Shown piece after piece: positions 18,623-27,806 of a DNA stretch of 64,000 nt. This stretch comes from Candidatus Thiothrix sulfatifontis (GTDB lineage: Bacteria; Pseudomonadota; Gammaproteobacteria; Thiotrichales; Thiotrichaceae). Under the pieces are notes generated by a model that was given only the letters and a program-made list of their open reading frames with translations, ran no database searches and was not told the DNA's origin. The DNA lies in the NCBI GenBank assembly GCA_022828425.1, contig CP094685.1:1-64000 (forward strand). Direction: 5' to 3'. A program made the position numbers and the translations under genes. Every line of letters starts with the position of its first letter. Position 1 is the stretch's first letter.

Positions 18623-20233
18623 ATGAGTGTAGCCACCACACACGACCATCATCATGACCACCACGGCCCGCCGCGCGGCTGGCAACGTTGGGTGTACAGC
18701 ACCAATCACAAAGACATTGGCACGATGTATTTGTTTTTTGCCTTGTTTATGCTGTTTTTTGGCGGCGCAATGGCGATGTACATCCGCGCTGAATTGTTCA
18801 TGCCGGGGGTGCAACTTGCCAGCCCTGACTTTTACAACAATATGGTGACAGACCACGCACTGGTGATGGTATTCGGGATGGTCATGCCAGCCGCCGCAGG
18901 CATGGCAAACTGGATGATTCCGATGATGATCGGCGCACCGGATATGGCGTTACCGCGCTTGAATAACTTGAGTTTTTGGCTGTTACCGGCGGCGGCTATT
19001 TTGCTGATGCTCTCCATCGTCGCCCCTTACATTTTTCCTGATGGCGGCACACCCGTGAATACCGGCTGGACGTTGCTTCCCCCGCTGTCGGTGCAAAACG
19101 GGATTGGCATGGATTTCACCATCTTTGCCATCCATACCCTAGGGGTGTCATCCATTCTTGCTTCCATCAATATCGTGACTACGATTTTGAATATGCGAGC
19201 ACCTGGCATGACCATGATGAAAATGCCGCTGTTTGTATGGGCATGGTTTTTCACCGCGCTATTGCTGATTGCGGTTATGCCGGTGTTGGCGGGTGCTGTC
19301 ACCATGTTGCTGTTTGATCGGCACTTTGGCACTTCATTCTTTGATGCGGCGGGCGGTGGCGACCCGATTTTGTTCCAGCATTTGTTCTGGTTCTTTGGGC
19401 ATCCTGAAGTGTATGTATTGTTGCTGCCGTCTATCGGGGTGTTGGGTTTGGTGATTCCGACGTTTGCGCGTAAGCCGTTGTTTGGCTACAAAGCGCTGGT
19501 GTATGGCATGGGCGTGTTAGCGGCGCTGGGCATGGTGGTATGGGCGCATCACCAGTACACCATCGGCATGTCCTTGGTGGCGACGAATTACTTCATGATT
19601 GGCACAATCCTGATTTCGATTCCGGTCGGGCTGATGTTGATGAATTTCATCTTCACCATGTGGCGCGGCTCGATGACGTTTGAAACGCCCATGTTGTTTG
19701 GCATTGCCATCATCCTCATGTTCTCGTTTGCGGGGGTAACAGGGGTGATGTTGGCGGTCGTGCCTGCTGATATGCAATACCATGACACCATGTTCGTGGT
19801 GGCGCATTTCCACTATGCCTTGATTCCGGGCGCGGTGTTTGGCTTGTATGCGGGCGTGTTTTACTGGCTGCCGAAATGGACGGGGCATATGTATAACGAG
19901 CGTCTTGGGCAGATTTTCTTTTGGTGGACGACGATTTCGTTCAACCTGACCTTCTTCCCGCAACATTTTTCCGGGTTGGCGGGAATGCCTCGGCGCATCG
20001 TGGATTACAGCATTCAATACACCGAATTCAATATGATTTCGAGCATCGGTGGATTCCTGTTTGGGCTGTCACACCTGCTATTCCTGTACATCATTATTCA
20101 GACGATTCGAGGCGGGGCAAAAGCACCGGCGAAACCGTGGGAAGGGTCGCAAATCGGTACACCGGGATTGGAATGGACACTGCCTTCACCGCCACCGTTC
20201 CACAGTTTTACCGAAGCGCCGGTGATTAAATAA
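18623..20233 (+). CDS. ctaD: Cytochrome c oxidase subunit I (aa3 type)
   Basis: The 536-residue catalytic subunit of the proton-pumping oxidase. The active-site ligands are visible: WFFGHPEVYVL (CuB histidine and the cross-linked tyrosine), AHHQYTIG (CuB histidine pair) and VAHFHYAL (heme a3 and heme a ligands). TNHKDIGTMY at the N-terminus is the usual subunit I opening. The N-terminus is histidine-rich (DHHHDHHGPP), a plausible metal-binding tail. A GAGGAG ribosome-binding site precedes the ATG, and the stop codon overlaps the next small gene. Confidence 0.98.
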   Translation: MSVATTHDHHHDHHGPPRGWQRWVYSTNHKDIGTMYLFFALFMLFFGGAMAMYIRAELFMPGVQLASPDFYNNMVTDHALVMVFGMVMPAAAGMANWMIPMMIGAPDMALPRLNNLSFWLLPAAAILLMLSIVAPYIFPDGGTPVNTGWTLLPPLSVQNGIGMDFTIFAIHTLGVSSILASINIVTTILNMRAPGMTMMKMPLFVWAWFFTALLLIAVMPVLAGAVTMLLFDRHFGTSFFDAAGGGDPILFQHLFWFFGHPEVYVLLLPSIGVLGLVIPTFARKPLFGYKALVYGMGVLAALGMVVWAHHQYTIGMSLVATNYFMIGTILISIPVGLMLMNFIFTMWRGSMTFETPMLFGIAIILMFSFAGVTGVMLAVVPADMQYHDTMFVVAHFHYALIPGAVFGLYAGVFYWLPKWTGHMYNERLGQIFFWWTTISFNLTFFPQHFSGLAGMPRRIVDYSIQYTEFNMISSIGGFLFGLSHLLFLYIIIQTIRGGAKAPAKPWEGSQIGTPGLEWTLPSPPPFHSFTEAPVIK

Positions 20234-20367
20234 TGAAAGCACCAGACGATAAATTGCGTAAAGCAAATCTGCGGGTAGCGATTATTCTCGGCATTATCGC
20301 GGGGTTAGCACTGCTGTACTCCTTCATCTACCTGCCCAAAGTATTGAGCGGTGGGGTTGTGCCATGA
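20233..20367 (+). CDS. 44-residue single-helix protein between ctaD and ctaG
   Basis: A short open frame that begins in the ctaD stop codon (TAATG) and ends overlapping the ctaG start (ATGA). It encodes 44 residues: a charged N-terminus MKAPDDKLRKANLRV, one hydrophobic helix (about residues 15-33) and a short tail. Tight overlap on both sides argues that it is translated. Small membrane proteins at this position in proteobacterial cta operons are thought to aid Cox11-dependent copper insertion or subunit assembly. No conserved catalytic feature is visible. Confidence 0.75.
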   Translation: MKAPDDKLRKANLRVAIILGIIAGLALLYSFIYLPKVLSGGVVP

Positions 20368-20978
20368 ACGACGCACCACTGATCCGCGCAGAACTGACTG
20401 CTGCCAAAAACAAGACGGTGACACGCCGCTTGTTTTTGGTGGTGTTGGGAATGTTCGGGTTCGGGTTTGCGATGGTTCCCCTTTACCGCTTAGCGTGCGA
20501 AGTTGGGGGAATCAATGGGGTAGCTGGCACACCCGCAGGGCGCGTGGCAGATACCGCCAACATCCCTAAGCCGGTGGATACCAGCCGCGTGATCACGGTG
20601 CAATTGGATGCCACGGTAAACACCGGGTTGCCATGGGAATTTCGCCCGTTGGTGAAACAAATCCAAGTGCATCCGGGGGAAAAGGTAGCGGTGAGCTATT
20701 ACGCCAAAAACCTGTCGGATCAGCTGATTACGGGGCAAGCCGTGCCGGGCATTACCCCTTGGCAGGTCACGCAACACTTTAGCAAAATCGAGTGTTTTTG
20801 TTTCACCCAACAGGTATTGCAACCCGGTGAAGCCAAGGAAATGCCGGTGTATTTCACCATTGACCCGGCAGTGGATAAGCAATACGCCACCGTCACATTG
20901 TCCTACACCTTTATGAATACTGAGCGTGATTACACCCTGACACCCGCGCAACACGCGGCAATGAATACCAGCCATTGA
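20364..20978 (+). CDS. ctaG: Cytochrome c oxidase assembly protein CtaG/Cox11
   Basis: A 204-residue membrane-anchored copper chaperone that delivers copper to the CuB site of subunit I. An N-terminal transmembrane helix (about residues 25-45, LFLVVLGMFGFGFAMVPLY) is followed by a periplasmic domain with the copper motif KIECFCFTQQ (CxC). Other family signatures are PWEFRPL and AKNLSDQLITGQAVPGITP. It overlaps the small upstream gene, and ctaE starts 15 bases after its stop codon. Confidence 0.96.
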   Translation: MNDAPLIRAELTAAKNKTVTRRLFLVVLGMFGFGFAMVPLYRLACEVGGINGVAGTPAGRVADTANIPKPVDTSRVITVQLDATVNTGLPWEFRPLVKQIQVHPGEKVAVSYYAKNLSDQLITGQAVPGITPWQVTQHFSKIECFCFTQQVLQPGEAKEMPVYFTIDPAVDKQYATVTLSYTFMNTERDYTLTPAQHAAMNTSH

Positions 20979-20992
20979 CTAAAGGAGCCAGC

Positions 20993-21892
20993 ATGAGCAC
21001 ACAGGCGGATACCCACACGGATAACGCAGCGTATTACATCCCCGAACCCAGCCGCTGGCCGATTATTGCGGTGTTTGGCATGTTCATGCTGTTTTTTGGG
21101 CTGGTGTTAAGCATCAATAAGATGGGCTTGGCCGGAAGCCTGATCATGGTCACCGGCTTTGCGGTACTGGCGCATTTGATGCACGGCTGGTTTGGCGCGG
21201 TCATTGATGAAAACTTGAGTGGCAAATACAACGGGCAGGTTGACCGCTCTTTCCGGCAGGGCATGTTCTGGTTCATCACCTCCGAAGCGGCGTTCTTTGT
21301 GACGTTTTTTGGCTGCTTGTTTTACTTGCGCAATATTACCTTGCCCTGGCTGGGCGGTGATGGGCAATTAGCCACCTCCAACATTCTCTGGGAAGGCTTT
21401 CAATATAACTGGCCGTTACTCAATTTGCCGGATGCGGATACCACCAAATACGTCCCTGCCAAAGAAGCGATGGGGCCGTGGGGTTTGCCGCTGCTGAACA
21501 CCATTATTTTGCTGTCCAGCGGTGTCACATTGACCTGGGCGCATTGGGGCTTGAAAAAGAATAACAATAAGCAACTGGTACGCGGTTTGATCATGACCAT
21601 TACGCTGGGGACGATCTTCTTTTTCGTGCAAGGCTATGAATACTGGCACGCGCATCATGCGATGGATTTGACTCTGAACTCTGGGGTGTATGGCTCAACG
21701 TTTTACATGCTAACCGGCTTTCACGGGCTGCATGTCACCATCGGGACGATTATGCTGATCGTGATTGCAGTACGCAGCGCACGCCACCATTTCACCGAAC
21801 ACAACCACTTCGCGTTTGAAGCGGTTGCGTGGTATTGGCACTTCGTCGACGTGGTGTGGATTGCGCTGTTTATTTTCGTGTATTGGTTGTGA
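20993..21892 (+). CDS. ctaE: Cytochrome c oxidase subunit III
   Basis: A protein of about 299 residues with seven predicted helices, matching the COX3 family. Signatures include FITSEAAFFVTFF, ANPAM-type loops and the C-terminal FHGLHVTIGTIML and WYWHFVDVVWIALF. Subunit III stabilises the oxidase. I chose the start at 20993 because an AAAGGAG site lies ten bases upstream; an in-frame TTG at 20975 overlaps ctaG and has no such site. It is the last gene of the ctaC-D-small-G-E operon, with DUF2909 convergent. Confidence 0.96.
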   Translation: MSTQADTHTDNAAYYIPEPSRWPIIAVFGMFMLFFGLVLSINKMGLAGSLIMVTGFAVLAHLMHGWFGAVIDENLSGKYNGQVDRSFRQGMFWFITSEAAFFVTFFGCLFYLRNITLPWLGGDGQLATSNILWEGFQYNWPLLNLPDADTTKYVPAKEAMGPWGLPLLNTIILLSSGVTLTWAHWGLKKNNNKQLVRGLIMTITLGTIFFFVQGYEYWHAHHAMDLTLNSGVYGSTFYMLTGFHGLHVTIGTIMLIVIAVRSARHHFTEHNHFAFEAVAWYWHFVDVVWIALFIFVYWL

Positions 21893-21904
21893 AGGCGGGG
21901 TTCT

Positions 21905-22114
21905 TCACGGCACCACACCGTGGGGAACAATTTGCCCGGTGAAATAGCCGATCATCAATAAACAGATGAGGAATACCGAGAGCGCGACCCGCGTGGTCAA
22001 GGAGTTCAGAACCCGATTGGATTTGCCGTTATCTTTCGCCAGAAAGAATACGCCGGACACGAGGCTGATCAGGATCAGAGCCAGATTGATGATAATCAGT
22101 ACTTTAAACCACAT
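21905..22114 (-). CDS. DUF2909 family twin-helix membrane protein
   Basis: A 69-residue protein with two transmembrane helices (about residues 3-26 and 42-63) separated by a short basic loop, the DUF2909 architecture. Genes of this family typically sit opposite SURF1 in cta clusters, as here. Its ATG shares bases with a possible SURF1 ATG on the other strand. The function is unknown; an oxidase-assembly role is inferred from position only. Confidence 0.82.
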   Translation of the reverse strand: MWFKVLIIINLALILISLVSGVFFLAKDNGKSNRVLNSLTTRVALSVFLICLLMIGYFTGQIVPHGVVP

Positions 22115-22895
22115 GAGGAACCTCGGATTGTTACAGCAGGGTGAAAATGCCAGTATAACAGCACGTTACCGCTTTCAACCTAGCGTTTTTACTACGCTCT
22201 TGACGGTGGTGATGGTGGGCATTTTTACAGCTTTATCCGTGTGGCAATACCAACGCGCCGCCTACAAAACCCAAATGGCGCAAGCGGTCATGCAACAAAC
22301 CACCCAAGCGCCGCTCAATCTGAATGAGACGAGCGTGGACTGGCCTGTACAACGCTTTCGCCCTGCTACCGTCAGCGGTTACTGGGAGGCGGCTAATACG
22401 GTGTTGTTGGACAATAGCGTGCAACATGGTAAGGCAGGCTACCACGTCATTACCCCATTACGCTTGGCAAACGGGCAGCATCTGCTGGTCAATCGCGGTT
22501 GGATTGCCGTAGGCGCTGATCGTCAAGTATTACCCAGCATTCCAACCCCAACAGATGGCGTAACCCTGACGGGGACACTGGAATCACCCCGCTCCAAACC
22601 CGTGTTTCTGTTTGGCGAGATGGCAGCCGACACCGAAGGCAATCAACGCTGGTTGTATTTGGATATGGCGCATTTCGCACACAAACTGGGGCATTCGCTT
22701 GCACCGTATGTGTTGCTGCAAACCTCGGAAACCGCCGATGGTTTGCGGCGGGATTGGCCTGCTTACAGCAATACGGCGGGGATGCACATCGGCTATAGCA
22801 TTCAATGGGGCGCATTTGGGCTGATTGTATTGAGTGCTTATGTGTCGCTGAACCTCCGTAAATACCCTAGCGTTACTTCCAAGGAAACCCTATGA
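22113..22895 (+). CDS. SURF1 family cytochrome oxidase biogenesis protein
   Basis: A protein of about 260 residues. An N-terminal helix (TLLTVVMVGIFTALSVWQYQR) and a C-terminal helix frame a periplasmic domain with SURF1 signatures such as RPATVSGYW, LLVNRGWIA and the C-terminal GYSIQWGAFG. SURF1 helps insert heme A into subunit I. The start is uncertain. An ATG at 22113 overlaps the divergent DUF2909 start; a TTG at 22128 has GAGG upstream and gives a more usual N-terminus. The stop overlaps the next gene by four bases. Confidence 0.9.
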   Translation: MRNLGLLQQGENASITARYRFQPSVFTTLLTVVMVGIFTALSVWQYQRAAYKTQMAQAVMQQTTQAPLNLNETSVDWPVQRFRPATVSGYWEAANTVLLDNSVQHGKAGYHVITPLRLANGQHLLVNRGWIAVGADRQVLPSIPTPTDGVTLTGTLESPRSKPVFLFGEMAADTEGNQRWLYLDMAHFAHKLGHSLAPYVLLQTSETADGLRRDWPAYSNTAGMHIGYSIQWGAFGLIVLSAYVSLNLRKYPSVTSKETL

Positions 22896-23515
22896 CGTCA
22901 GCCACGGATACCGCCGTCGCATCCCCCAAACGCAGCAATCGTACCCTGTGGATATTGGTGGCGGTGTGTGCCTTTCCTTACCTAGGTGGTTGGTTATACT
23001 ACCAAAACAGGGATGTATTACCCCTTCCCACCACCACCAATTACGGCACGTTAATATCCCCCGTGCGGGCAGTGGGTGAATTACCGCTAGAAAGCTTGAA
23101 CGGTGCTACGTTCAATACAGCGGATTTGCGCGGCAGTTGGGTATTGGTGACAGTGGCAGATTCGGCGTGCAGCGAACATTGCCAGAAGAACCTGTATTTC
23201 CTGCGCCAAGTGCGGCAAGCAATGGGTAATGAACGCCGCCGTGTCGAGCGTTTGTTGGTATTGACTGAAACCAGCCAGTTAGCCGCCTTACAACCGCGCT
23301 TAGCCGAACACGCGGGAATGCGTATCGCGGTAGGCGCAGCCGATGCCATCCAACACTTGCAGACAGTGTTGCAAAACCCTAATCCAGCGGCGCAAGACGG
23401 TCTTTACATCATCGACCCGCTGGGAAATATAATGATGTCGTATCCACCCGATTTCAACGGCGAGTTAATTATCAAAGATTTACGCCGCCTGCTTAAAGTG
23501 TCGCAGGTGGGGTGA
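22892..23515 (+). CDS. SCO-like membrane-anchored thiol protein of the cta cluster
   Basis: A 207-residue protein: one N-terminal transmembrane helix (about residues 22-40) and a thioredoxin/SCO-like periplasmic domain. It contains SACSEHCQKNLYFLRQ, a CxxxC pair as in SCO copper chaperones, and a C-terminal LYIIDPLGNIMMSYP like the SCO/TlpA end strand. It overlaps the SURF1 stop (ATGA). I infer a role in copper or disulfide handling at the oxidase. A canonical SCO1 gene is present separately at 27.8 kb. Confidence 0.8.
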   Translation: MTSATDTAVASPKRSNRTLWILVAVCAFPYLGGWLYYQNRDVLPLPTTTNYGTLISPVRAVGELPLESLNGATFNTADLRGSWVLVTVADSACSEHCQKNLYFLRQVRQAMGNERRRVERLLVLTETSQLAALQPRLAEHAGMRIAVGAADAIQHLQTVLQNPNPAAQDGLYIIDPLGNIMMSYPPDFNGELIIKDLRRLLKVSQVG

Positions 23516-23560
23516 GCGAGAGCCACAAGGCTGAATTTTAATAACGTAAAGAGGAGAGGT

Positions 23561-24349
23561 GTGATGGCCACAATTAGCAGTACCAACCAAGCGATAATGA
23601 ACGAAACCCCGCGCCTAACCGTGCGGAAAGTCGATTCTGAAGCCTCCATGCGCTGGCTTAACGCCGGTATTAAGGATTTCAAAGCGTCTCCCGCTGCGAG
23701 CATTACTTACGGCATGGTTTATGTCGTGTTAGGGCTAATCCTCGCTTGGTTATCATGGGCAAACCCCATTTTCGTTACCTCACTTGCCACCGGTTTTCTG
23801 ATTTTAGGGCCGATTGTCGCCGTCGGCTTTTATTGCATGAGCCGCACGCTGGAACAAGGTAATAAACCGCATTTCAGCCAAGGTATCGACGGTTTACGCT
23901 TTAACGGGGTGAGTTTAGCCAGCTTTGCAATGGTGCTAGGCGTGTTAATGGGAATCTGGGCGGTGATTTCATCCGTGACCGTTGCCATGTTCTTTAACAG
24001 CGTGACCATTACCGACAACTGGCTGGATACTTTAATTGGACACGAGCAGTTTGTGCCATTCTTATTTGTATGGGCGTTAAGCGGGGCGGCTGTTGCAGCG
24101 GTAGCGTTTTCAATCAGCGTAATTTCAGTGCCATTGATTACCGACAAGCGCGTTGATGTGATTACCGCGATGATTATCAGTGTGAAGGCAGTGATGGCAA
24201 ACCCCGGTGTGATGCTGAGTTGGGCATTTATTTTGGCAACGCTGATGTTTTTGGGCTTTATTTTCTTCTTCGTCGGCTTGGCGATTACCTTGCCGATTGC
24301 CGGTCATGCAAGCTGGCACGCTTACCGTGATTTGATTGCTGAAGAATAA
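23561..24349 (+). CDS. DUF2189 family integral membrane protein (first copy)
   Basis: A 262-residue polytopic protein of the DUF2189 family. A short soluble N-terminus with SMRWLNAGIKDFKASPAASI leads into about six hydrophobic helices and the ending PIAGHASWHAYRD. The GTG at 23561 and the ATG at 23564 are both possible; AGAGGAGAGG precedes them. It lies between the SCO-like gene and ctaB. Members often sit in cytochrome oxidase clusters. The molecular function is unknown. A longer paralogue is at 26.6 kb and a remnant at 46.1 kb. Confidence 0.88.
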   Translation: MMATISSTNQAIMNETPRLTVRKVDSEASMRWLNAGIKDFKASPAASITYGMVYVVLGLILAWLSWANPIFVTSLATGFLILGPIVAVGFYCMSRTLEQGNKPHFSQGIDGLRFNGVSLASFAMVLGVLMGIWAVISSVTVAMFFNSVTITDNWLDTLIGHEQFVPFLFVWALSGAAVAAVAFSISVISVPLITDKRVDVITAMIISVKAVMANPGVMLSWAFILATLMFLGFIFFFVGLAITLPIAGHASWHAYRDLIAEE

Positions 24350-24373
24350 GCCTAACCCTACGGAGTATTGCCC

Positions 24374-25270
24374 ATGATCAATGTTGCCGCCCTGGATACC
24401 GCAATCAACTGGAAAGCATACCTGTGTTTATGCAAGCTCAAAGTGGTGAGTCTGATTGTGTTCACCGCTTTGGTTGGCATGTTGCTGGCTACCCCTGATG
24501 CCGTACCGTTAAGCACGCTATTTTGGGGGTTGCTTGGCATTGGTTTAGGGGCATCCTGCGGGGCAGCGATTAATCATATTGTCGATCAGAAAATTGATGC
24601 GGTGATGAAGCGCACCGAACACCGCCCGCTGCCGCAAAATCAACTCAGCACCGCACAAGCCTTGGTGTTTGCGCTGGGATTAGGCGTGCTGTCGATGTTT
24701 ATCTTAGGCGTGATGGTCAATTGGCTGACTGCCGTGTTGACGCTGGCGTCGATGGTGGGCTATGCAGTGATTTATACCATGTATTTGAAACGCTCTACCC
24801 CGCACAATATTGTGCTGGGGGGCGCGGCTGGAGCTGCACCGCCGGTGTTGGGCTGGACAGCCGTGACGGGGGAATTGCATACCGATGCGCTGTTGCTGTT
24901 TCTGATTATTTTCATTTGGACGCCACCGCATTTCTGGCCGTTGGCGATTAAGCGTTTGGAGGATTATCGCAAAGCAGGTGTGCCAATGTTACCTGTGACC
25001 CACGGGGTTGCCTTCACCAAACTCAATATTGTGCTGTATACGCTGATGTTGATTGCGGTGACGCTGATGCCGTTTCTGACGCACATGAGTGGCGTGATTT
25101 ACTTGATTGCTGCCAGCGTATTGGGGGCGGGATTTTTGTATCACGCTATTGTGTTGTACCGTAGCGAAGGTGATCAGCACGCGATGAAAACCTTCGGCTA
25201 TTCGATTTTCTACTTGAGTGCGCTGTTTATTGCGCTGTTGGTGGATCATTATGTGGCGGGTTGGTTGTAA
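24374..25270 (+). CDS. ctaB: Protoheme IX farnesyltransferase (heme O synthase)
   Basis: A protein of about 298 residues of the UbiA prenyltransferase superfamily that converts heme B to heme O. The first aspartate-rich motif, NHIVDQKIDAVMKRTEHRPL, is complete, and the second segment WTPPHFWPLAIKRLEDYRKAG is typical of CtaB/CyoE. About nine helices are visible. I chose the ATG at 24374 because GGAG lies eight bases upstream. The 3' end overlaps the convergent oxidase-like gene by 22 bases. Confidence 0.96.
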   Translation: MINVAALDTAINWKAYLCLCKLKVVSLIVFTALVGMLLATPDAVPLSTLFWGLLGIGLGASCGAAINHIVDQKIDAVMKRTEHRPLPQNQLSTAQALVFALGLGVLSMFILGVMVNWLTAVLTLASMVGYAVIYTMYLKRSTPHNIVLGGAAGAAPPVLGWTAVTGELHTDALLLFLIIFIWTPPHFWPLAIKRLEDYRKAGVPMLPVTHGVAFTKLNIVLYTLMLIAVTLMPFLTHMSGVIYLIAASVLGAGFLYHAIVLYRSEGDQHAMKTFGYSIFYLSALFIALLVDHYVAGWL

Positions 25271-26601
25271 GGCTTAGCAAGCATTGCTCTTAACACCACC
25301 ACCACAAAAATCCCCCCGCCAATAATCGCAATCAAACCACCCAGCCCCATCATCCCCATACCGAGGATTTGGGGCAGGTTTTCCAAACCTTGTGCCGCCC
25401 CTGCCGTCTTACGCTGCACACCGTAACCGCCTGACCACGCCAAGCCAAGAATGTGCATCAACTGCCCACCGCCGTAAATGTAAGGTTGCCATACCGCCCA
25501 CTTCGAGGTAGCAGACTGAAACCCCAAACGCGGCAGCAAATAATACGTCAGCCCCATGAACGCCAACGTCACCCCCACAATCGAACCATGGTAATGCGCC
25601 GGAATCACCACATTCACCCCGTGGATCAGAAAACCAATCACCCCTCCCGCCGCAAACAAAGCGATAGAGGCATACAACGCATTCCGCAACGGACGCAATG
25701 CCGCAATAGCCACGCGACTTCCCCGCGCCACTGCCCACACCACCACCACGCCCAACGGCAACGAAGTCAACCCACCGTACTTCATCAAAGCCGTAAACGC
25801 CGCCCGATGTTCCGCCGATGCCACCTCGTATTGCAGGTAAATAACCGGCACCAACAAGACCGGCAACACCATCAACGCCAATAAACCCTTAGCCAAACGC
25901 GGCGCGATAGAAATCGTCAAGCCCGTCGCTTGCGCCAACCACAACCACGCCACCATCAGCAAAAACGTATGGGTAAATTGCAAGGTATGCCCCGCCCCCC
26001 AAAACAACAGCTCGTAAAACGCCTCACCGCTGTACTGATCGGGCAAATTCACCCCCGTCATCAATAACGCCAGCACTGCCACTGCCGCACTCACCACACT
26101 GAAATAAATGCCCGCTTGTGGCGGCGTTTCCCACCCTGCCACCATCAACGTGCGGATAATCAACCCAACAAACCCCGCACCAAACAGCCCCAGCCCCCAC
26201 AAAAACACCGGCTGCTGCAAAATCGGCACGTAATTATTCAACAGCGGATGCCCATCCCCCGTAAACGGCGACACCACAATCAACCCCGCCCCCAATGCCG
26301 TCACCGCCAGAATCGTCTTATCCCACCAAGGCGACGCAATCGCACTATTCGCTGTCCACAACACCCCCGCAAACGCCAAAAACCACACCAACACCGACAG
26401 CACCACATGCACCACCAGTGCAGTGTGAAAGAAATCCAGCCAAGGAATCACCTCCTGCACCGCCGGAGTCCGTGACATCACCAACAGCAGGGAAAAAATC
26501 CCCGCTGCCAGCAACGCAAAAATCCCCAATTTCAGCCAATTAGCCGCCAAATCACGGGCGTGACCCTGCGGGTCAGGTAATATAAACGGCATAACTGTCA
26601 T
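25249..26601 (-). CDS. Divergent heme-copper oxidase subunit I-like protein (CcoN/NorB-related)
   Basis: A 450-residue protein with about twelve helices. Low-spin heme histidines are apparent in ALVVHVVLSVLVW (helix 2) and IPAHYHGSIVG (helix 10), and a helix-6 histidine in FWGAGHTLQFTHT. The paired histidines of helix 7 that bind CuB or FeB in oxidases and NO reductases are not evident; the corresponding stretch reads YEVASAEHRAAF. No subunit II or cytochrome c gene adjoins it. It may be an electron-transfer or assembly protein, or an unusual reductase, rather than an oxidase. The family relation is clear, the activity is not. Confidence 0.75.
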   Translation of the reverse strand: MTVMPFILPDPQGHARDLAANWLKLGIFALLAAGIFSLLLVMSRTPAVQEVIPWLDFFHTALVVHVVLSVLVWFLAFAGVLWTANSAIASPWWDKTILAVTALGAGLIVVSPFTGDGHPLLNNYVPILQQPVFLWGLGLFGAGFVGLIIRTLMVAGWETPPQAGIYFSVVSAAVAVLALLMTGVNLPDQYSGEAFYELLFWGAGHTLQFTHTFLLMVAWLWLAQATGLTISIAPRLAKGLLALMVLPVLLVPVIYLQYEVASAEHRAAFTALMKYGGLTSLPLGVVVVWAVARGSRVAIAALRPLRNALYASIALFAAGGVIGFLIHGVNVVIPAHYHGSIVGVTLAFMGLTYYLLPRLGFQSATSKWAVWQPYIYGGGQLMHILGLAWSGGYGVQRKTAGAAQGLENLPQILGMGMMGLGGLIAIIGGGIFVVVVLRAMLAKPYNQPAT

Positions 26602-26620
26602 GCGATTCCTTTGCTTACGA

Positions 26621-27640
26621 TTATTGACCTACCGTCTCGCGGTAAGCGTGCCAACTGGCGTGACCGATCAACGGCAATGTTACCGCCAAGCCAATGAAAA
26701 ACGTAGCCATGCCCACCAGAATTACCACCGCAATGGTTGCCGCCCAGCGCATCATAACCACCGGATTTTTGTAAACCGCCCGGATGCTGGTAACAATCGC
26801 CGTCATCACTCCCACTTGCCGATGCGCCAGTAAGGGCACTGTCACCACACTAACCCCAAACGCCACCACCGCCAACGCAGCGCCACACACCACAAACGTC
26901 GCAATGAATGGCAAGAAATTCGCGTCGCCCACCAAGGTTTCCCAGCCACCGCTCACCAAACCCGAATGATCAAACACCAAGCCAAACAGCATCGCAATCA
27001 ACCGCGCCCACACCACCAGCACCACCAACAAAATCACCCCAGCCGTCAGCGTATCCGCCACCCGATGGCTTGCCAACGGAATCGACACAATCGCCACCGC
27101 CGATGCCAACAGCCCCATGATCAAACCGCCCAACATAAAGACCGCGAAAAACGGCAAGGACTCACGCCCATTCAACAACACCGACAAACTCCCCGTCACC
27201 AAGGGGCTTTCCCCGAAAAACAGGTTAATAACCCCTATGGTCACTACTAGCCAAGCGAGCATCACCGCTCCCAGAATCAGGCCAAACGCAATCAGCTTGC
27301 CGGTACTCACCCGCGCATTCGACAACGCATGTAACAACGACGGCGTATGCCCTTCCTCAATCCGCTGACTCATGTCATACAAACCCACCGCCGCCAGCGG
27401 GCCGATCAACATAAAGCTGGAAATCAACAGCAACGCAAATAACGGATTAGCAGGGCCAAACCCGATCATTAAAATCCCTGCGATAACAAACACTAAGCCG
27501 TAAGTAATGCTGGCAACGGGTCTAACTTTCAGATCGTCCCAGCCCTTGCTGAGCCAACGCAGCGGCGCACTGCTGTCTAAACGCCGCACGGCGGGAATGG
27601 GTTCATCGGTCACTACTTGGTCACTTATTAGGGATGTCAT
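26621..27640 (-). CDS. DUF2189 family membrane protein (second copy, enlarged)
   Basis: A 339-residue paralogue of the DUF2189 protein at 23.6 kb with the same N-terminal motif (APLRWLSKGWDDLKVRPVAS) and C-terminal ending LIGHASWHAYRE. It is about 75 residues longer. Two segments resemble each other, LPFFAVFMLGGLIMGLLASA and LPFIATFVVCGAALAVVAFG, each followed by a V-PL-A-HR pattern, so it appears to contain an internal duplication of the central helices. The start at 27640 has a GAGGAGG ribosome-binding site. It lies 19 bases upstream of the oxidase-like gene on the same strand. Confidence 0.87.
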   Translation of the reverse strand: MTSLISDQVVTDEPIPAVRRLDSSAPLRWLSKGWDDLKVRPVASITYGLVFVIAGILMIGFGPANPLFALLLISSFMLIGPLAAVGLYDMSQRIEEGHTPSLLHALSNARVSTGKLIAFGLILGAVMLAWLVVTIGVINLFFGESPLVTGSLSVLLNGRESLPFFAVFMLGGLIMGLLASAVAIVSIPLASHRVADTLTAGVILLVVLVVWARLIAMLFGLVFDHSGLVSGGWETLVGDANFLPFIATFVVCGAALAVVAFGVSVVTVPLLAHRQVGVMTAIVTSIRAVYKNPVVMMRWAATIAVVILVGMATFFIGLAVTLPLIGHASWHAYRETVGQ

Positions 27641-27806
27641 AACACTTCCTCCTCTGGATATGGGTAACACACACCTCCTTCGCACCTATAGATCAATTTA
27701 CCCTGAATCACTTAAATACCTGACAAAGCGTAAGTCATTAAAAATACAAGCTTAATCACCCCACACAATGCTATGCTCAAACGAACAAAAGTTCGGAGAT
27801 AACCGC

